From assembly GCA_037893245.1 (NCBI GenBank), contig JBAIAA010000891.1, positions 680,427 to 744,426 of the forward strand: a stretch of 64,000 bases of DNA, written 5' to 3'. Of this stretch, positions 21,601 to 36,802 are shown piece by piece (position 1 is the stretch's first letter; each line of letters begins with the position of its first letter). The stretch is from Crossaster papposus (lineage: Eukaryota > Echinodermata > Asteroidea > Velatida > Solasteridae). Below the pieces are notes generated by a model that did no database searches, was not told the DNA's origin, and was given only the letters and a program-made list of their open reading frames with translations. The translations under genes were made by a program, and so were the position numbers.

Positions 21601-23068
21601 TGCACACTTCTTTCCCTTTACATATTTCTTATGCACACTTCTTTCCCTTTACATATTTCTTATGCACACTTCTTTCCCTTTACATATTTAACTCGAGGGC
21701 TTGTTCCCACATCATGTGTTTATTTCTTATGCACACTTCTTTCCCTTTACATATTTCTTATGCACACTTCTTTCCCTTTACATATTTCTTATGCACACTT
21801 CTTTCCCTTTACATATTTCTTATGCACTCTTCTTTCCCTTTACATATTTCTTATGCATACTTCTTTCCCTTTACATATTTCTTATGCACACTTCTTTCCC
21901 TTTACATATTTCTTATGCACACTTCTTTCCCTTTACATATTTCTTATGCACACTTCTTTCCCTTTACATATTTCTTATGCACACTTCTTTCCCTTTACAT
22001 ATTTCTTATGCACACTTCTTTCACTTTACATATTTCTTATGCACACTTCTTTCCCTTTACATATTGCTTATGCACACTTCTTTCCCTTTACATATTTCTT
22101 ATGCACACTTCTTTCCCTTTACATTTTTAACTCGAGGGCTTGTTCCCACATCATGTGTTTGTTTCTTATGCACACTTCTTTCCCTTTACATATTTCTTAT
22201 GCACACTTCTTTCCCTTTACATATTTCTTATGCACACTTCTTTCCCTTTACATATTTAACTCGAGGGCTTGTTCCCACATCATGTGTTTATTTCTTATGC
22301 ACACTTCTTTCCCTTTACATATTTCTTATGCACACTTCTTTCCCTTTACATATTTCTTATGCACACTTCTTTCCCTTTACATATTTCTTATGCACACTTC
22401 TTTCCCTTTACATATTTCTTATGCACACTTCTTTCCCTTTACATATTTCTTATGCACACTTCTTTCCCTTTACATATTTCTTATGCACACTTCTTTCCCT
22501 TTACATATTTCTTATGCACACTTCTTTCCCTTTACATATTTCTTATGCACACTTCTTTCCCTTTACATATTTCTTATGCACACTTCTTTCCCTTTACATA
22601 TTTCTTATGCACACTTCTTTCCCTTTACATATTTCTTATGCACACTTCTTTCCCTTTACATATTTCTTATGCACACTTCTTTCCCTTTACATATTTCTTA
22701 TGCACACTTCTTTCCCTTTACATATTTCTTATGCACACTTCTTTCCCTTTACATATTTCTTATGCACACTTCTTTCCCTTTACATATTTCTTATGCACAC
22801 TTCTTTCCCTTTACATATTTCTTATGCACACTTCTTTCCCTTTACATATTTCTTATGCACACTTCTTTCCCTTTACATATTTCTTATGCACACTTCTTTC
22901 CCTTTACATATTTCTTATGCACACTTCTTTCCCTTTACATATTTCTTATGCACACTTCTTTCCCTTTACATATTTCTTATGCACACTTCTTTCCCTTTAC
23001 ATATTTCTTATGCACACTTCTTTCCCTTTACATATTTCTTATGCACACTTCTTTCCCTTTACATATTT

Positions 23069-23941
23069 AACTCGAGGGCTTGTTCCCACATCATGTGTTT
23101 ATTTCTTATGCACACTTCTTTCCCTTTACATATTTCTTATGCACACTTCTTTCCCTTTACATATTTCTTATGCACACTTCTTTCCCTTTACATATTTCTT
23201 ATGCACTCTTCTTTCCCTTTACATATTTCTTATGCATACTTCTTTCCCTTTACATATTTCTTATGCACACTTCTTTCCCTTTACATATTTCTTATGCACA
23301 CTTCTTTCCCTTTACATATTTCTTATGCACACTTCTTTCCCTTTACATATTTCTTATGCACACTTCTTTCCCTTTACATATTTCTTATGCACACTTCTTT
23401 CACTTTACATATTTCTTATGCACACTTCTTTCCCTTTACATATTTCTTATGCACACTTCTTTCCCTTTACATATTTCTTATGCAAACTTCTTTCCCTTTA
23501 CATATTTCTTATGCACACTTCTTTCCATTTACATATTTCTTATGCACACTTCTTTCCATTTACATATTTCTTATGCACACTTCTTTCCCTTTACATATTT
23601 CTTATGCACACTTCTTTCCCTTTACATATTTCTTATGCACACTTCTTTCCCTTTACATATTTCTTATGCACACTTCTTTCCCTTTACATATTTCTTATGC
23701 ACACTTCTTTCCCTTTACATATTTCTTATGCACACTTCTTTCCCTTTACATATTTCTTATGCACACTTCTTTCCCTTTACATATTTCTTATGCACACTTC
23801 TTTCCCTTTACATATTTCTTATGCACACTTCTTTCCCTTTACATATTTCTTATGCACACTTCTTTCCCTTTACATATTGCTTATGCACACTTCTTTCCCT
23901 TTACATATTTCTTATGCACACTTCTTTCCCTTTACATTTTT
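23069..23941. repeat. Insert plus 27-monomer block (873 bp), one of six
   Basis: An insert followed by exactly 27 monomers before the next insert occurs at 23069, 30648, 34082, 39426, 43702 and 44704. The copies at 23069, 39426 and 43702 also share the GCACTCTTC, GCATACTTC, TTTCACTTT, GCAAACTTC and TTTCCATTT marks in the same order. The other three have different marks, so 873 bp is a favoured length found in more than one lineage. Confidence 0.88.
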
Positions 23942-24106
23942 AACTCGAGGGCTTGTTCCCACATCATGTGTTTGTTTCTTATGCACACTTCTTTCCCTTT
24001 ACATATTTCTTATGCACACTTCTTTCCCTTTACATATTTCTTATGCACACTTCTTTCCCTTTACATATTTAACTCGAGGGCTTGTTCCCACATCATGTGT
24101 TTATTT

Positions 24107-26524
24107 CTTATGCACACTTCTTTCCCTTTACATATTTCTTATGCACACTTCTTTCCCTTTACATATTTCTTATGCACACTTCTTTCCCTTTACATATTTC
24201 TTATGCACACTTCTTTCCCTTTACATATTTCTTATGCACACTTCTTTCCCTTTACATATTTCTTATGCACACTTCTTTCCCTTTACATATTTCTTATGCA
24301 CACTTCTTTCCCTTTACATATTTCTTATGCACACTTCTTTCCCTTTACATATTTCTTATGCACACTTCTTTCCCTTTACATATTTCTTATGCACACTTCT
24401 TTCCCTTTACATATTTCTTATGCACACTTCTTTCCCTTTACATATTTCTTATGCACACTTCTTTCCCTTTACATATTTCTTATGCACACTTCTTTCCCTT
24501 TACATATTTCTTATGCACACTTCTTTCCCTTTACATATTTCTTATGCACACTTCTTTCCCTTTACATATTTCTTATGCACACTTCTTTCCCTTTACATAT
24601 TTCTTATGCACACTTCTTTCCCTTTACATATTTCTTATGCACACTTCTTTCCCTTTACATATTTCTTATGCACACTTCTTTCCCTTTACATATTTCTTAT
24701 GCACACTTCTTTCCCTTTACATATTTCTTATGCACACTTCTTTCCCTTTACATATTTCTTATGCACACTTCTTTCCCTTTACATATTTCTTATGCACACT
24801 TCTTTCCCTTTACATATTTCTTATGCACACTTCTTTCCCTTTACATATTTCTTATGCACACTTCTTTCCCTTTACATATTTCTTATGCACACTTCTTTCC
24901 CTTTACATATTTCTTATGCACACTTCTTTCCCTTTACATATTTCTTATGCACACTTCTTTCCCTTTACATATTTCTTATGCACACTTCTTTCCCTTTACA
25001 TATTTCTTATGCACACTTCTTTCCCTTTACATATTTCTTATGCACACTTCTTTCCCTTTACATATTTCTTATGCACACTTCTTTCCCTTTACATATTTCT
25101 TATGCACACTTCTTTCCCTTTACATATTTCTTATGCACACTTCTTTCCCTTTACATATTTCTTATGCACACTTCTTTCCCTTTACATATTTCTTATGCAC
25201 ACTTCTTTCCCTTTACATATTTCTTATGCACACTTCTTTCCCTTTACATATTTCTTATGCACACTTCTTTCCCTTTACATATTTCTTATGCACACTTCTT
25301 TCCCTTTACATTTTTCTTATGCACACTTCTTTCCCTTTACATATTTCTTATGCACACTTCTTTCCCTTTACATATTTCTTATGCACACTTCTTTCCCTTT
25401 ACATATTTCTTATGCACACTTCTTTCCCTTTACATATTTCTTATGCACACTTCTTTCCCTTTACATATTTCTTATGCACACTTCTTTCCCTTTACATATT
25501 TCTTATGCACACTTCTTTCCCTTTACATATTTCTTATGCACACTTCTTTCCCTTTACATATTTCTTATGCACACTTCTTTCCCTTTACATATTTCTTATG
25601 CACACTTCTTTCCCTTTACATATTTCTTATGCACACTTCTTTCCCTTTACATATTTCTTATGCACACTTCTTTCCCTTTACATATTTCTTATGCACACTT
25701 CTTTCCCTTTACATATTTCTTATGCACACTTCTTTCCCTTTACATATTTCTTATGCACACTTCTTTCCCTTTACATATTTCTTATGCACACTTCTTTCCC
25801 TTTACATATTTCTTATGCACACTTCTTTCCCTTTACATATTTCTTATGCACACTTCTTTCCCTTTACATATTTCTTATGCACACTTCTTTCCCTTTACAT
25901 ATTTCTTATGCACACTTCTTTCCCTTTACATATTTCTTATGCACACTTCTTTCCCTTTACATATTTCTTATGCACACTTCTTTCCCTTTACATATTTCTT
26001 ATGCACACTTCTTTCCCTTTACATATTTCTTATGCACACTTCTTTCCCTTTACATATTTCTTATGCACACTTCTTTCCCTTTACATATGTCTTATGCACA
26101 CTTCTTTCCCTTTACATATTTCTTATGCACACTTCTTTCCCTTTACATATTTCTTATGCACACTTCTTTCCCTTTACATTTTTCTTATGCACACTTCTTT
26201 CCCTTTACATATTTCTTATGCACACTTCTTTCCCTTTACATATTTCTTATGCACACTTCTTTCCCTTTACATATTTCTTATGCACACTTCTTTCCCTTTA
26301 CATATTTCTTATGCACACTTCTTTCCCTTTACATATTTCTTATGCACACTTCTTTCCCTTTACATATTTCTTATGCACACTTCTTTCCCTTTACATATTT
26401 CTTATGCACACTTCTTTCCCTTTACATATTTCTTATGCACACTTCTTTCCCTTTACATATTTCTTATGCACACTTCTTTCCCTTTACATATTTCTTATGC
26501 ACACTTCTTTCCCTTTACATATTT
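24107..26524. repeat. Uninterrupted 31-bp run, 78 units
   Basis: The distance between inserts 24071 and 26525 is 36 plus 78 x 31 bp with no net indel. Marks inside are few: ACATTTTTC near 25313 and 26177 and TATGTCTTA near 26089. The matching run at 40464-42478 is 403 bp (13 units) shorter. Confidence 0.93.
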
Positions 26525-29500
26525 AACTCGAGGGCTTGTTCCCACATCATGTGTTTATTTCTTATGCACACTTCTTTCCCTTTACATATTTCTTATGCAC
26601 ACTTCTTTCCCTTTACATATTTCTTATGCACACTTCTTTCCCTTTACATATTTATTATGCACACTTATTTCCCTTTACATATTTCTTATGCACACTTCTT
26701 TCCCTTTGCATATTTCTTATGCACACTTCTTTCCCTTTACATATTTCTTATGCACACTTCTTTCCCTTTACATATTTCTTATGCACACTTCTTTCCCTTT
26801 ATTATTTCTTATGCACACTTCTTTCCCTTTACATATTTCTTATGCACACTTCTTTCCCTTTACATATTTCTTATGCACACTTCTTTCCCTTTACATATTT
26901 CTTATGCACACTTCTTTCCCTTTACATATTTCTTATGCACACTTCTTTCCCTTTACATATTTCTTATGCACACTTCTTTCCCTTTACATATTTCTTATGC
27001 ACACTTCTTTCCCTTTACATATTTCTTATGCACACTTCTTTCCCTTTACATATTTATTATGCACACTTCTTTCCCTTTACATATTTCTTATGCACACTTC
27101 TTTCCCTTTACATATTTCTTATGCACACTTCTTTCCCTTTGCATATTTCTTATGCACACTTCTTTCCCTTTACATATTTCTTATGCACACTTCTTTCCCT
27201 TTACATATTTCTTATGCACACTTCTTTCCCTTTATTATTTCTTATGCACACTTCTTTCCCTTTACATATTTCTTATGCACACTTCTTTCCCTTTACATAT
27301 TTCTTATGCACACTTCTTTCCCTTTACATATTTCTTATGCACACTTCTTTCCCTTTACATATTTCTTATGCACACTTCTTTCCCTTTACATATTTAACTC
27401 GAGGGCTTGTTCCCACATCATGTGTTTATTTCTTATGCACACTTCTTTCCCTTTACATATTTCTTATGCACACTTCTTTCCCTTTACATATTTCTTATGC
27501 ACACTTCTTTCCCTTTACATATTTAACTCGAGGGCTTGTTCCCACATCATGTGTTTATTTCTTATGCACACTTCTTTCCCTTTACATATTTCTTATGCAC
27601 ACTTCTTTCCCTTTACATATTTCTTATGCACACTTCTTTCCCTTTACATATTTCTTATGCACACTTCTTTCCCTTTACATATTTCTTATGCACACTTCTT
27701 TCCCTTTACATATTTCTTATGCACACTTCTTTCCCTTTACATATTTCTTATGCACACTTCTTTCCCTTTACATATTTCTTATGCACACTTCTTTCACTTT
27801 ACATATTTCTTATGCACACTTCTTTCCCTTTACATATTTCTTATGCACACTTCTTTCCCTTTACATATTTCTTATGCAAACTTCTTTCCCTTTACATATT
27901 TCTTATGCACACTTCTTTCCATTTACATATTTCTTATGCACACTTCTTTCCCTTTACATATTTCTTATGCACACTTCTTTCCCTTTACATATTTCTTATG
28001 CACACTTCTTTCCCTTTACATATTTCTTATGCACACTTCTTTCCCTTTACATATTTCTTATGCACACTTCTTTCCCTTTACATATTTCTTATGCACACTT
28101 CTTTCCCTTTACATATTTCTTATGCACACTTCTTTCCCTTTACATATTTCTTATGCACACTTCTTTCCCTTTACATATTTCTTATGCACACTTCTTTCCC
28201 TTTACATATTTCTTATGCACACTTCTTTCCCTTTACATATTTCTTATGCACACTTCTTTCCCTTTACATATTGCTTATGCACACTTCTTTCCCTTTACAT
28301 ATTTCTTATGCACACTTCTTTCCCTTTACATTTTTAACTCGAGGGCTTGTTCCCACATCATGTGTTTGTTTCTTATGCACACTTCTTTCCCTTTACATAT
28401 TTCTTATGCACACTTCTTTCCCTTTACATATTTCTTATGCACACTTCTTTCCCTTTACATATTTAACTCGAGGGCTTGTTCCCACATCATGTGTTTATTT
28501 CTTATGCACACTTCTTTCCCTTTACATATTTCTTATGCACACTTCTTTCCCTTTACATATTTCTTATGCACACTTCTTTCCCTTTACATATTTCTTATGC
28601 ACACTTCTTTCCCTTTACATATTTCTTATGCACACTTCTTTCCCTTTACATATTTCTTATGCACACTTCTTTCCCTTTACATATTTCTTATGCACACTTC
28701 TTTCCCTTTACATATTTCTTATGCACACTTCTTTCCCTTTACATATTTCTTATGCACACTTCTTTCCCTTTACATATTTCTTATGCACACTTCTTTCCCT
28801 TTACATATTTCTTATGCACACTTCTTTCCCTTTACATATTTCTTATGCACACTTCTTTCCCTTTACATATTTCTTATGCACACTTCTTTCCCTTTACATA
28901 TTTCTTATGCACACTTCTTTCCCTTTACATATTTCTTATGCACACTTCTTTCCCTTTACATATTTCTTATGCACACTTCTTTCCCTTTACATATTTCTTA
29001 TGCACACTTCTTTCCCTTTACATATTTCTTATGCACACTTCTTTCCCTTTACATATTTCTTATGCACACTTCTTTCCCTTTACATATTTCTTATGCACAC
29101 TTCTTTCCCTTTACATATTTCTTATGCACACTTCTTTCCCTTTACATATTTCTTATGCACACTTCTTTCCCTTTACATATTTCTTATGCACACTTCTTTC
29201 CCTTTACATATTTCTTATGCACACTTCTTTCCCTTTACATATTTCTTATGCACACTTCTTTCCCTTTACATATTTCTTATGCACACTTCTTTCCCTTTAC
29301 ATATTTCTTATGCACACTTCTTTCCCTTTACATATTTCTTATGCACACTTCTTTCCCTTTACATTTTTCTTATGCACACTTCTTTCCCTTTACATATTTC
29401 TTATGCACACTTCTTTCCCTTTACATATTTCTTATGCACACTTCTTTCCCTTTACATATTTCTTATGCACACTTCTTTCCCTTTACATATTTCTTATGCA

Positions 29501-29802
29501 CACTTCTTTCCCTTTACATATTTCTTATGCACACTTCTTTCCCTTTACATATTTCTTATGCACACTTCTTTCCCTTTACATATTTCTTATGCACACTTCT
29601 TTCCCTTTACATATTTCTTATGCACACTTCTTTCCCTTTACATATTACTTATGCACACTTCTTTCCCTTTACATATTTCTTATGCACACTTCTTTCCCTT
29701 TACATATTTCTTATGCACACTTCTTTCCCTTTACATATTGCTTATGCACACTTCTTTCCCTTTACATATTTCTTATGCACACTTCTTTCCCTTTACATTT
29801 TT

Positions 29803-31685
29803 AACTCGAGGGCTTGTTCCCACATCATGTGTTTGTTTCTTATGCACACTTCTTTCCCTTTACATATTTCTTATGCACACTTCTTTCCCTTTACATATTT
29901 CTTATGCACACTTCTTTCCCTTTACATATTTAACTCGAGGGCTTGTTCCCACATCATGTGTTTATTTCTTATGCACACTTCTTTCCCTTTACATATTTCT
30001 TATGCACACTTCTTTCCCTTTACATATTTCTTATGCACACTTCTTTCCCTTTACATATTTATTATGCACACTTCTTTCCCTTTACATATTTCTTATGCAC
30101 ACTTCTTTCCCTTTACATATTTCTTATGCACACTTCTTTCCCTTTACATATTTCTTATGCACACTTCTTTCCCTTTACATATTTCTTATGCACACTTCTT
30201 TCCCTTTACATATTTATTATGCACACTTCTTTCCCTTTACATATTTCTTATGCACACTTCTTTCCCTTTACATATTTCTTATGCACACTTCTTTCCCTTT
30301 GCATATTTCTTATGCACACTTCTTTCCCTTTACATATTTCTTATGCACACTTCTTTCCCTTTACATATTTCTTATGCACACTTCTTTCCCTTTATTATTT
30401 CTTATGCACACTTCTTTCCCTTTACATATTTCTTATGCACACTTCTTTCCCTTTACATATTTCTTATGCACACTTCTTTCCCTTTACATATTTCTTATGC
30501 ACACTTCTTTCCCTTTACATATTTCTTATGCACACTTCTTTCCCTTTATTATTTCTTATGCACACTTCTTTCCCTTTACATATTTCTTATGCACACTTCT
30601 TTCCCTTTACATATTTCTTATGCACACTTCTTTCCCTTTACATATTTAACTCGAGTGCTTGTTCCCACATCATGTGTTTATTTCTTATGCACACTTCTTT
30701 CCCTTTACATATTTCTTATGCACACTTCTTTCCCTTTACATATTTCTTATGCACACTTCTTTCCCTTTACATATTTCTTATGCACACTTCTTTCCCTTTA
30801 CATATTTCTTATGCACACTTCTTTCACTTTACATATTTCTTATGCACACTTCTTTCCCTTTACATATTTCTTATGGACACTTCTTTCCCTTTACATATTT
30901 CTTATGCACACTTCTTTCCCTTTACATATTTCTTATGCACACTTCTTTCCCTTTACATATTTCTTATGCACACTTCTTTCCCTTTACATATTTCTTATGC
31001 ACACTTCTTTCCCTTTACATATTTCTTATGCACACTTCTTTCCCTTTACATATTTCTTATGCACACTTCTTTCCCTTTACATATTTCTTATGCACACTTC
31101 TTTCCCTTTACATATTTCTTATGCACACTTCTTTCCCTTTACATATTTCTTATGCACACTTCTTTCCCTTTACATATTTCTTATGCACACTTCTTTCCCT
31201 TTACATATTTCTTATGCACACTTCTTTCCCTTTACATATTTCTTATGCACACTTCTTTCCCTTTACATATTTCTTATGCACACTTCTTTCCCTTTACATA
31301 TTTCTTATGCACACTTCTTTCCCTTTACATATTTCTTATGCACACTTCTTTCCCTTTACATATTTCTTATGCACACTTCTTTCCCTTTACATATTTCTTA
31401 TGCACACTTCTTTCCCTTTACATATTTCTTATGCACACTTCTTTCCCTTTACATATTTCTTATGCACACTTCTTTCCCTTTACATATTTCTTATGCACAC
31501 TTCTTTCCCTTTACATATTTAACTCGAGGGCTTGTTCCCACATCATGTGTTTATTTCTTATGCACACTTCTTTCCCTTTACATATTTCTTATGCACACTT
31601 CTTTCCCTTTACATATTTCTTATGCACACTTCTTTCCCTTTACATATTTAACTCGAGGGCTTGTTCCCACATCATGTGTTTATTT
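29803..31685. repeat. Duplicated block, copy 1 (offset 3433-3434)
   Basis: Inserts 29803, 29932, 30648, 31521 and 31650 match 33236, 33365, 34082, 34955 and 35084. The third insert of each carries AACTCGAGTGC, found nowhere else, and a TTTCACTTT mark follows. The one-base shift arises where the left copy has a second TTTATTATTTC and the right copy has TTTATATTTTTC. Confidence 0.92.
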
Positions 31686-33235
31686 CTTATGCACACTTCT
31701 TTCCCTTTACATATTACTTATGCACACTTCTTTCCCTTTACATATTTCTTATGCACACTTCTTTCCCTTTACATATTTCTTATGCACACTTCTTTCCCTT
31801 TACATATTTCTTATGCACACTTCTTTCCCTTTACATATTTCTTATGCACACTTCTTTCCCTTTACATATTTCTTATGCACACTTCTTTCCCTTTACATAT
31901 TTCTTATGCACACTTCTTTCCCTTTACATATTTCTTATGCACACTTCTTTCACTTTACATATTTCTTATGCACACTTCTTTCCCTTTACATATTTCTTAT
32001 GCACACTTCTTTCCCTTTACATATTTCTTATGCACACTTCTTTCACTTTACATATTTCTTATGCACACTTCTTTCCCTTTACATATTTCTTATGCACACT
32101 TCTTTCCCTTTACATATTTCTTATGCAAACTTCTTTCCCTTTACATATTTCTTATGCACACTTCTTTCCATTTACATATTTCTTATGCACACTTCTTTCC
32201 CTTTACATATTTCTTATGCACACTTCTTTCCCTTTACATATTTCTTATGCACACTTCTTTCCCTTTACATATTGCTTATGCACACTTCTTTCCCTTTACA
32301 TATTTCTTATGCACACTTCTTTCCCTTTACATATTTCTTATGCACACTTCTTTCCCTTTACATATTTCTTATGCACACTTCTTTCCCTTTACATATTTCT
32401 TATGCACACTTCTTTCCCTTTACATATTTCTTATGCACACTTCTTTCCCTTTACATATTTCTTATGCACACTTCTTTCCCTTTACATATTTCTTATGCAC
32501 ACTTCTTTCCCTTTACATATTTCTTATGCACACTTCTTTCCCTTTACATATTTCTTATGCACACTTCTTTCCCTTTACATATTTCTTATGCACACTTCTT
32601 TCCCTTTACATATTTCTTATGCACACTTCTTTCCCTTTACATATTTCTTATGCACACTTCTTTCCCTTTACATATTTCTTATGCACACTTCTTTCCCTTT
32701 ACATATTTCTTATGCACACTTCTTTCCCTTTACATATTTCTTATGCACACTTCTTTCCCTTTACATATTTCTTATGCACACTTCTTTCCCTTTACATTTT
32801 TCTTATGCACACTTCTTTCCCTTTACATATTTCTTATGCACACTTCTTTCCCTTTACATATTTCTTATGCACACTTCTTTCCCTTTACATATTTCTTATG
32901 CACACTTCTTTCCCTTTACATATTTCTTATGCACACTTCTTTCCCTTTACATATTTCTTATGCACACTTCTTTCCCTTTACATATTTCTTATGCACACTT
33001 CTTTCCCTTTACATATTTCTTATGCACACTTCTTTCCCTTTACATATTTCTTATGCACACTTCTTTCCCTTTACATATTACTTATGCACACTTCTTTCCC
33101 TTTACATATTTCTTATGCACACTTCTTTCCCTTTACATATTTCTTATGCACACTTCTTTCCCTTTACATATTGCTTATGCACACTTCTTTCCCTTTACAT
33201 ATTTCTTATGCACACTTCTTTCCCTTTACATTTTT

Positions 33236-35119
33236 AACTCGAGGGCTTGTTCCCACATCATGTGTTTGTTTCTTATGCACACTTCTTTCCCTTTACATAT
33301 TTCTTATGCACACTTCTTTCCCTTTACATATTTCTTATGCACACTTCTTTCCCTTTACATATTTAACTCGAGGGCTTGTTCCCACATCATGTGTTTATTT
33401 CTTATGCACACTTCTTTCCCTTTACATATTTCTTATGCACACTTCTTTCCCTTTACATATTTCTTATGCACACTTCTTTCCCTTTACATATTTATTATGC
33501 ACACTTCTTTCCCTTTACATATTTCTTATGCACACTTCTTTCCCTTTACATATTTCTTATGCACACTTCTTTCCCTTTACATATTTCTTATGCACACTTC
33601 TTTCCCTTTACATATTTCTTATGCACACTTCTTTCCCTTTACATATTTATTATGCACACTTCTTTCCCTTTACATATTTCTTATGCACACTTCTTTCCCT
33701 TTACATATTTCTTATGCACACTTCTTTCCCTTTGCATATTTCTTATGCACACTTCTTTCCCTTTACATATTTCTTATGCACACTTCTTTCCCTTTACATA
33801 TTTCTTATGCACACTTCTTTCCCTTTATATTTTTCTTATGCACACTTCTTTCCCTTTACATATTTCTTATGCACACTTCTTTCCCTTTACATATTTCTTA
33901 TGCACACTTCTTTCCCTTTACATATTTCTTATGCACACTTCTTTCCCTTTACATATTTCTTATGCACACTTCTTTCCCTTTATTATTTCTTATGCACACT
34001 TCTTTCCCTTTACATATTTCTTATGCACACTTCTTTCCCTTTACATATTTCTTATGCACACTTCTTTCCCTTTACATATTTAACTCGAGTGCTTGTTCCC
34101 ACATCATGTGTTTATTTCTTATGCACACTTCTTTCCCTTTACATATTTCTTATGCACACTTCTTTCCCTTTACATATTTCTTATGCACACTTCTTTCCCT
34201 TTACATATTTCTTATGCACACTTCTTTCCCTTTACATATTTCTTATGCACACTTCTTTCACTTTACATATTTCTTATGCACACTTCTTTCCCTTTACATA
34301 TTTCTTATGCACACTTCTTTCCCTTTACATATTTCTTATGCACACTTCTTTCCCTTTACATATTTCTTATGCACACTTCTTTCCCTTTACATATTTCTTA
34401 TGCACACTTCTTTCCCTTTACATATTTCTTATGCACACTTCTTTCCCTTTACATATTTCTTATGCACACTTCTTTCCCTTTACATATTTCTTATGCACAC
34501 TTCTTTCCCTTTACATATTTCTTATGCACACTTCTTTCCCTTTACATATTTCTTATGCACACTTCTTTCCCTTTACATATTTCTTATGCACACTTCTTTC
34601 CCTTTACATATTTCTTATGCACACTTCTTTCCCTTTACATATTTCTTATGCACACTTCTTTCCCTTTACATATTTCTTATGCACACTTCTTTCCCTTTAC
34701 ATATTTCTTATGCACACTTCTTTCCCTTTACATATTTCTTATGCACACTTCTTTCCCTTTACATATTTCTTATGCACACTTCTTTCCCTTTACATATTTC
34801 TTATGCACACTTCTTTCCCTTTACATATTTCTTATGCACACTTCTTTCCCTTTACATATTTCTTATGCACACTTCTTTCCCTTTACATATTTCTTATGCA
34901 CACTTCTTTCCCTTTACATATTTCTTATGCACACTTCTTTCCCTTTACATATTTAACTCGAGGGCTTGTTCCCACATCATGTGTTTATTTCTTATGCACA
35001 CTTCTTTCCCTTTACATATTTCTTATGCACACTTCTTTCCCTTTACATATTTCTTATGCACACTTCTTTCCCTTTACATATTTAACTCGAGGGCTTGTTC
35101 CCACATCATGTGTTTATTT
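33236..35119. repeat. Duplicated block, copy 2
   Basis: Right partner of 29803-31685. Its insert at 34082 has the shared GAGTGC mark. It lacks the TTATGGACAC variant that copy 1 has near 30869, so that change came after the duplication. Confidence 0.92.
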
Positions 35120-36802
35120 CTTATGCACACTTCTTTCCCTTTACATATTACTTATGCACACTTCTTTCCCTTTACATATTTCTTATGCACACTTCTTTCC
35201 CTTTACATATTTCTTATGCACACTTCTTTCCCTTTACATATTTCTTATGCACACTTCTTTCCCTTTACATATTTCTTATGCACACTTCTTTCCCTTTATT
35301 ATTTCTTATGCACACTTCTTTCCCTTTACATATTTAACTCGAGGGCTTGTCCCGACATCATGTGTTTATTTCTTATGCACACTTCTTTCCCTTTACATAT
35401 TTCTTATGCACACTTCTTTCCCTTTACATATTTCTTATGCACACTTCTTTCCCGTTACATATTTCTTATGCACACTTCTTTCCCGTTACATATTTCTTAT
35501 GCACACTTCTTTCCCTTTACATATTTCTTATGCACACTTCTTTCCCTTTACATATTTCTTATGCACACTTCTTTCCCTTTACATATTTCTTATGCACACT
35601 TCTTTCCCTTTACATATTTCTTATGCACACTTCTTTCCCTTTACATATTTCTTATGCACACTTCTTTCCCTTTACATATTTCTTATGCACACTTCTTTCC
35701 CTTTACATATTTCTTATGTACACTTCTTTCCCTTTACATATTTCTTATGCACACTTCTTTCCCTTTACATATTTCTTATGCACACTTCTTTCCCTTTACA
35801 TATTTCTTATGCACACTTCTTTCCCTTTACATATTTCTTATGCACACTTCTTTCCCTTTACATATTTCTTATGCACACTTCTTTCCCTTTACATATTTCT
35901 TATGCACACTTCTTTCCCTTTACATATTTCTTATGCACACTTCTTTCCCTTTACATATTTCTTATGCACACTTCTTTCCCTTTACATATTTCTTATGCAC
36001 ACTTCTTTCCCTTTACATATTTCTTATGCACACTTCTTTCCCTTTACATATTTCTTATGCACACTTCTTTCCCTTTACATATTTCTTATGCACACTTCTT
36101 TCCCTTTACATATTTCTTATGCACACTTCTTTCCCTTTACATATTTCTTATGCACACTTCTTTCCCTTTACATATTTCTTATGCACACTTCTTTCCCTTT
36201 ACATATTTCTTATGCACACTTCTTTCCCTTTACATATTTCTTATGCACACTTCTTTCCCTTTACATATTTCTTATGCACACTTCTTTCCCTTTACATATT
36301 TCTTATGCACACTTCTTTCCCTTTACATATTTCTTATGCACACTTCTTTCCCTTTACATATTTCTTATGCACACTTCTTTCCCTTTACATATTTCTTATG
36401 CACACTTCTTTCCCTTTACATATTTCTTATGCACACTTCTTTCCCTTTACATATTTCTTATGCACACTTCTTTCCCTTTACATATTTCTTATGCACACTT
36501 CTTTCCCTTTACATATTTCTTATGCACACTTCTTTCCCTTTACATATTTCTTATGCACACTTCTTTCCCTTTACATATTTCTTATGCACACTTCTTTCCC
36601 TTTACATATTTCTTATGCACACTTCTTTCCCTTTACATATTTCTTATGCACACTTCTTTCCCTTTACATATTTAACTCGAGGGCTTGTTCCCACATCATG
36701 TGTTTATTTCTTATGCACACTTCTTTCCCTTTACATATTTCTTATGCACACTTCTTTCCCTTTACATATTTCTTATGCACACTTCTTTCCCTTTACATAT
36801 TT
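35084..36802. repeat. 1719-bp tandem duplication, copy 1
   Basis: Insert doublet end at 35084, altered insert at 35336 (GTCCCGACATC), two CCCGTTACAT units near 35452 and 35482, and a TTATGTACAC unit near 35716. All recur 1719 bp on. The altered insert appears only in these two copies. Confidence 0.93.

Larger units (their letters stand above)
21824..26560. repeat. Segmental duplication, left copy (offset 16357, then 15954)
   Basis: Inserts at 22129, 22258, 23069, 23942 and 24071 each recur 16357 bp on (38486, 38615, 39426, 40299, 40428), as does the GCACTCTTC mark (21824 and 38181). The insert at 26525 and the TATGTC mark at 26089 recur at 42479 and 42043, an offset of 15954, explained by 13 fewer monomers in the right copy. 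Confidence 0.9.
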